A stretch of 64,000 nucleotides of DNA, from assembly GCA_027382625.1 (NCBI GenBank), contig JAJKFJ010022593.1, forward strand, positions 1 through 64,000, read 5' to 3'. Numbering within the stretch: position 1 is the stretch's first letter; each line of letters opens with the position of its first letter. Shown piece after piece: positions 59,133-64,000 of this stretch. The stretch comes from Tetmemena sp. SeJ-2015 (lineage: Eukaryota > Ciliophora > Spirotrichea > Sporadotrichida > Oxytrichidae). The notes below the pieces were generated by a model, which saw only the letters and a list, made by a program, of their open reading frames with translations, made no database searches and had not been told where the DNA came from. Position numbers and translations under genes: made by a program.

Positions 59133-61626
59133 AATATGTCATCTAATTCGGTAGTTGTAATAACATAGATATTATATTGTAATGAATCCATTGTGCTGCT
59201 TGTCGATCTCTTTAATAGTTCTTATCACCTCAACCATTACAAATATTTAGAAATAAATGAACCAATTTGTTATTTTTTGCTATGATAGCCACCAACTCGC
59301 TCTCATCAATCTTTTTGAGGGGCTCTTTCTATGGTCTGTAGAACTAGCCAGTATAGCCACTTTAGTCAACTGGATCATCCTCTCCATCATTATCATGCAC
59401 ATCTACTTTCTAGTACACCTTCTAAAGCTGAATTGTGTATTTGTGATCGTACAGTTTAGAAATGTTTATCCTCCTTTTCTCTCCCTCATCTCTTCCTGGG
59501 AAAGAGTCTAACAGCATTTAAAATAACTATATATAGATTCAGTTATTTCTTGATGCTTTTTTTACAGGTCTAACTTGAACTTTGACAAAACATGCAAGAA
59601 ATCAGAAAGGAAAATCTAATTTTTGTCATCTTTATCTGCATACTTTTTCATTGTGTCAGTGAATTTAGGCCACTAAGTTTTCAGCTGAGAAAAGAAATTC
59701 CCAAACAGCTGGCTACACTCATCCTGATGGAGCTTCAAATGAAGACTGCAGTATTACTATGAGCCCTGAGTTAAAAATATATCATTTAAAATTATTTATC
59801 TTAGAGTTGATTAACATTGCTAAAAACTTACCGTATATTTTTCATTCATGAAAAAAGTATACCAACACTTGTCATGCTTGCAAGAATTAATCTTAATCTG
59901 TTAAGGTTTATCTTGTCTGAAATACAGTCCTTCTGCTGGATGGATTTCAGATCCTACTGTCAACTGAAAGTCCTTGTAGCTAATTTTCCCATCTCCGTCC
60001 AAATCAAACTTATCAAACAAATACTTGAATTGCTCATCTGTAATTTAATAATTCTCATTAAAAAGTAAGATTCAGACCCCAATGCTAAAAGTAAAATCTG
60101 AGTTCTTCGGGCATTATAGACCCACTTTTCTCCATATTCAAATCCATGAATGCCTTTCTCAGAGTCTTCCACTGAAATTGAATCTTATCAAGCACTGTCT
60201 TCTCCAAATTTTAGTTATTCTTAAATCTATCATAATTAGATTTGATTAGTCTACTTAAAATTATTCTATAATTAGAGACTCTTAAGCCTTCTTTTTAGAC
60301 ATGTTGTTATTATTTTTTTCATTTCTCTCAATATTAGCCTCGTACTAAATACTAAATTAAAGCTAAGGATTCTTGACCGAATCATGCCTGAAATAAAAGC
60401 CTTCGGACTGATGAATTGAGTTGCCAACCCACTTAGAGAAGTCTGTATAACCAATCTTTCCTATTTTCTTAGAATCTTTATCTCTTATAAGCTTCTTCAA
60501 ATCGTTATAATTTAAGTCCTTCTCTCCCTAACCAAAATGGCGCAAAATGTCTTCAACAGTGATGTAACCATCATAGTCAGTGTCAAATAATAAATACTGT
60601 CTAATGCTAAAAATGCCTTTCTGACAGACTCCCACTGATTTTAAAATTTATTCTTAAGAATTCTCTCTAGTTTTTTAAGTCTCTCTGTTATGACAGATTC
60701 AGGTTCTTCTTTTTCGATAGCTGAGCTACTTCTTTCCTTTTGATTTATATCTATCTTCTTGTCCAAATTAAGATAATCACTAAATGTATTTTTAACAACT
60801 TAGGTTAGTTAGCTCGCTCATTTTCTGAGTCTTACTCCTCATTAATTAGAAATAGCTGTGGAAAGAACATACGCTTAAACTAGTCAAAATTCATTCCTGC
60901 AGCAGAGATTGCTTATTCTAGATTGTTTGGCGTACTCACTGGCATAGTATGCTCTTTAAAATCGTAAAATATGCTAAACTGTGAGACTAATATTTGTACT
61001 GCTGTTTTTCATATTGCCTTGGCCAATTACATATCTGCTAGAGCCCTCAGCTGAAGCTATCCCGCTGGCTCCTCCTTTATTTGATGACTTGCTTTTGAAG
61101 AGATTAAACATGCGACTAAACTCTTTAACATCTTCTTTTGTAAAGGGTTTGATCCTTGACATGAGGACTGAATGATTTAGTAGATCTTCCTCAGTAATGT
61201 ATCCTCTTCCATAAAAATCCATGGATGCATATGCTCTTTCAGGGCCTCTATAAAGCAATCGTAAGTGCTTCCTTAAAGCTTGCTTTACAAGTTTGCTGAA
61301 ATGCTGTTTACATTAACTAAAATTCATCATTAAATGTGTACGAAATTACCTTAGCTTGTACTAAGGCCTGTAACAGTTTTCTTATTAACATTTTTCGTTA
61401 TTAAGAAAGTAGGAACCTTTAGATTGTCTATAGTTGATTGCTTTTCATTTTTAATCCTCAAAAATTTTCATGATTGCTCTAAATAATTTACTCTATTAAT
61501 TTGTACAATTATTGCTTAAGAAGAAAGAGATCTTACGACCTTCATTAATTTGTAGAGCTAGATTAGCAATTTGATGTCATATGATTGTAATCATTAATTA
61601 ACTTCCTAGCCTGTTCATTTGCTCAT
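59133..61626 (-). CDS. EF-hand protein (right arm copy), truncated by half TBE
   Basis: This is the mirror of 53,204-56,184. The block 59,960-61,258 is essentially identical to the left copy, including EF-hands (DLDGDGKISYKDF near 60,000; DTDYDGYITVEDIL near 60,570). The likely ATG is at 61,624-61,626. The N-terminal part (61,400-61,626) is diverged and lacks the 467-bp and 28-bp IESs of the left copy, while inner IESs (for example 59,156-59,177) are kept. The 3' end is cut at 59,133 by the TBE tip. Whether it could ever be expressed is unclear. Confidence 0.7.
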
Positions 61627-61943
61627 TATGTCCCCTACAAATTATCTTAAATGATTTTGGCTTACTATTCTCCCTAATTGCGATGATCTTGCACCATTTT
61701 AAATGAGGAGTTAAATTCTAAGAAGAACCAATGTTCTTTTCACTTTTTTCCTAACCGCTGTGTGAATTCATTGTTGTTATAACTATTAAATTGATTTGAT
61801 GTGTGCTAAATGTTTTAATTTATTCAATATCTCATCTTATTAATTTAATTTAGTTTTAACAAAATAAAATTACCTCATATCAATTAGAAGCAGCACAACC
61901 ACTTAGAATAAAACTCTAAAAAAAGCGCAAATATCTAAATTAG

Positions 61944-64000
61944 ATGATGAACTTTCAGTCTAAGAAGCAAAGCAATCCAAATGTTGGGTTAACTAACATT
62001 CAAGAGGACACAGAAGAATGCTATGCATCTGCAAACTTTACACCTTAAAATCAGTCTCAAGGCTCCCATCAAGTGCATGTTCCTAGTGGAAATCTCACTC
62101 CTTCTAATGAGATGAGACTTCAGCAACAACTAAACTCAATGCAAATGCAGCAACTTGCTTATTAACTGAACCTACAATAAGAATCTCAGCCTCTTCTTCC
62201 TCTACAGAGTGATGAAAGACTTATTGCTGCTGAACACCAAAAATAAAAGTAAAGTAGCTTCACTCCAGGACAGTTGATCTAAAAGCCATCTCAAAATCAG
62301 GACACCAGATCACACAACTACTCTGCTTCAACACAACCCTTCTATCAAGGCTCTGATTTAAGATAACAAGAGCTCACTCCATCTACCAGGAAAGCTCAAG
62401 TAGAAAATGTAAACCAATTCAACAGTAACTCCATCACACCTAAAATAGGCAGATCACCATCTCAAGATGGCAGGAAAAGCTCTTTCTCTAATGGATTATC
62501 ATCTGAACTTAAGACTCCAGGAAATCAGCTATCTCAATCTAAGGAAAAGCAGCCCATAAAAAGAAGATTCGAAACAGATGATTAGAACTAACCCCCAATT
62601 CATATGCAGGCTCTTGAAGACATCAATCATCAAGTCTTATAGGGAGATATTCAAATCCTTTTCAAATAAATTTAATACAGATATTGACGATGAATTTTCC
62701 AGCAGCGTTCTGGTTCCGAACAATCAGAATAATCAAGATATCAACTAGCAACCAGAATAGTAAAAAAGCTAAAAGGCTGAAACTCTGAAATAGAAAAACA
62801 GCAAAAGACTCTCGCAAAAGCAATTTTATTGTATATTTTTATTTAATAGATAGAGGACAAAAGTAGATAAATATCAAGCTTTTAAGTTTAGAATCTGCTT
62901 CCAAATCTAAAGGTTTAAGGAGCTCAAAAAAGCAGACATTTGGATTGGAAGTGGTTTTAAACAGCGGTGAGACGATTTAAAGTTAGGAGCACCTTACATC
63001 GGAAGTGGAAGCTTGGAAATATACGAGCAATACTAATACAAAGGACCAAAGGGCAGCTAAGCAAACGAACAATAGCAGTTTCGAAGACTCTGATGTGGCT
63101 GATGAGTTTGAGTATATGTTTGATCCCAACTATTAAAAGAGCAGAATGAGGTTGATGTCCCCACAGGTACCCAGATACAATCAAACCAGCTATCAAGCTC
63201 AAGATGTCTTCCAGCAGAGAAAAACATCTCTTCAAAATCCTCACTCTAATTAAATTCAAGCGCAAACTACAAATAAAAAGACAAAGAGGTCTAATAGAGA
63301 GCATAGACTTGATAGGTTCAGATCACCAGAAACTAAAGCTCAATAAAACATATAATTATTTAATTGAATTTTAAATGATAAATAATCTTCTCCGCTTAGA
63401 TCCTCCATGATGAACTTCTATTAAGGACTCTAAGATTATGAGAAGTACGCTTTAATTAAGTAAACTTGCAAGCAGGCAACCAAGAATATATTTAAGATCC
63501 CATAGAGATTAATAGAAATTATTTTTATAAGTAAATTAAAAATTGTGAAGAAAATGTCTTGAGATAGTTGTAACGAAAAAATGTGAAAAGTTTTCTAAGA
63601 ATTACAAGAATATTGTAGAGATGAAGTGCAAGCCATGATCAAACTCAATTGCAAGGCAAGGCAAACTTCTCCTAATAGGAGAGATCACTCATTCCAAAAT
63701 ATAAAAACGGGAAACTACTGCTCAATCCCCTCTCAAGAATGCTAATTACTTTCAGATGTCCCAATCAAGAATTATCAAAGCTCATATTACAAAACTACAG
63801 CCAAACTAATTAGACAAAACTAACTTAACTTCATTCAATTAGCAAGTCATGTTAGTCAATTATTATCTAACTTAAAGTTTTAAAACATTACAGTCAATGC
63901 TAATGATCTACCCTAGAGTTTTCATCGAATGCTTAAGATAAGCTAACAAATGCGGACACTTGTTATTAGACTTATGACAAAAGAGGCAAGTAGATACAAA
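61944..64000 (+). pseudogene. Glutamine-rich gene copy without IESs (right arm), partly decayed
   Basis: From ATG 61,944 (MMNFQSKKQSNPNVG) the plus strand reads directly, without any IES, through the Gln-rich part (to about 62,600) and MFDPNYQKSRMRLMSP (63,118 on). The left-arm gene reads only after its IESs are removed. Beyond about 63,500 many small indels break the frame, compared with the left copy at 49,780-50,100. The copy continues past the window end. One shared frame change near 62,640 (also in the left arm, about 52,030) points to a further short intron or IES common to both. The IES-free state is what macronuclear DNA would look like. Confidence 0.65.

Larger units (their letters stand above)
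57735..64000. repeat. Right arm of a giant inverted duplication
   Basis: This is the mirror of the left arm. Between 59,133 and about 61,400 it is close to identical to the left arm and keeps the same IESs. From about 61,400 outwards it differs by substitutions and small indels and lacks the left arm's IESs. It runs to the window end, so its full length is unknown. Confidence 0.9.

Noticed and set aside
1..64000. CRISPR arrays, rRNA, tRNA and bacterial operon signals
   Set aside because: None were seen. The sequence has eukaryotic ciliate gene structure, and no tRNA- or rRNA-like stretch was recognised by eye.

Overview
The window reads as germline (micronuclear) DNA of a spirotrichous ciliate of the Oxytricha/Stylonychia type. 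Five things support this. It is very AT-rich. Its genes read through only if UAA and UAG are glutamine and UGA is the sole stop. Genes are cut into segments (MDSs) by AT-rich inserts (IESs) bounded by short direct repeats (pointers). One coding segment lies out of order. A TBE-type transposon carries telomere-like ends, CAAAACCCCAAAACCCC. Conventional ORF calls are therefore mostly fragments, and the genes below were read by hand with the ciliate code. Protein family names come from memory of those families; no search was run.

Layout. 1-6.7 kb: the end of a fold-back repeat, then a relatively GC-rich block of TBE-like material. It holds one intact 507-residue zinc-finger/kinase-like ORF (complement 1750-3273) between decayed ORFs. 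6.7-24.8 kb: germline-limited, almost gene-free, AT-rich DNA with several repeat families and a 1.47-kb inverted-repeat element (12,840-14,312) carrying a broken ORF I do not recognise. 24.9-37.2 kb: a very large gene on the minus strand (complement 26,574-37,232), probably of a conserved protist family of unknown function. One of its internal segments is displaced beyond its 3' end (24,883-25,180). A MAPEG-family gene (25,944-26,459, plus strand) lies between the two. 37.5-45.2 kb: a MATE transporter (complement 37,773-40,259) and a UDP-glycosyltransferase (complement 41,824-45,216), both split by IESs. 46.2-47.3 kb: the 3' part of an unrecognised plus-strand gene.

47.4-64 kb: a giant imperfect inverted duplication centred near 57,659. 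Each arm holds a glutamine-rich coiled-coil gene and, head to head with it, an EF-hand gene. The EF-hand gene is cut by the telomere-like end of a half TBE element. The two half TBEs meet head to head at the apex (56,185-59,132). The inner arms are nearly identical and share IESs. Outside about 53.9/61.4 kb the right arm is diverged and lacks at least ten IESs that interrupt the left arm. Most are missing exactly at a pointer repeat, as they would be in macronuclear DNA.

How it fits together: these genes would not be expressed from this DNA as it stands. During macronuclear development the IESs, repeats and TBE-like elements would be removed, the displaced segment put back in place, and each gene joined. 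The window is therefore mostly a record of programmed genome rearrangement. The right arm of the palindrome is its most surprising part: it is either an IES-free copy resident in the germline or a chimera made in assembly.
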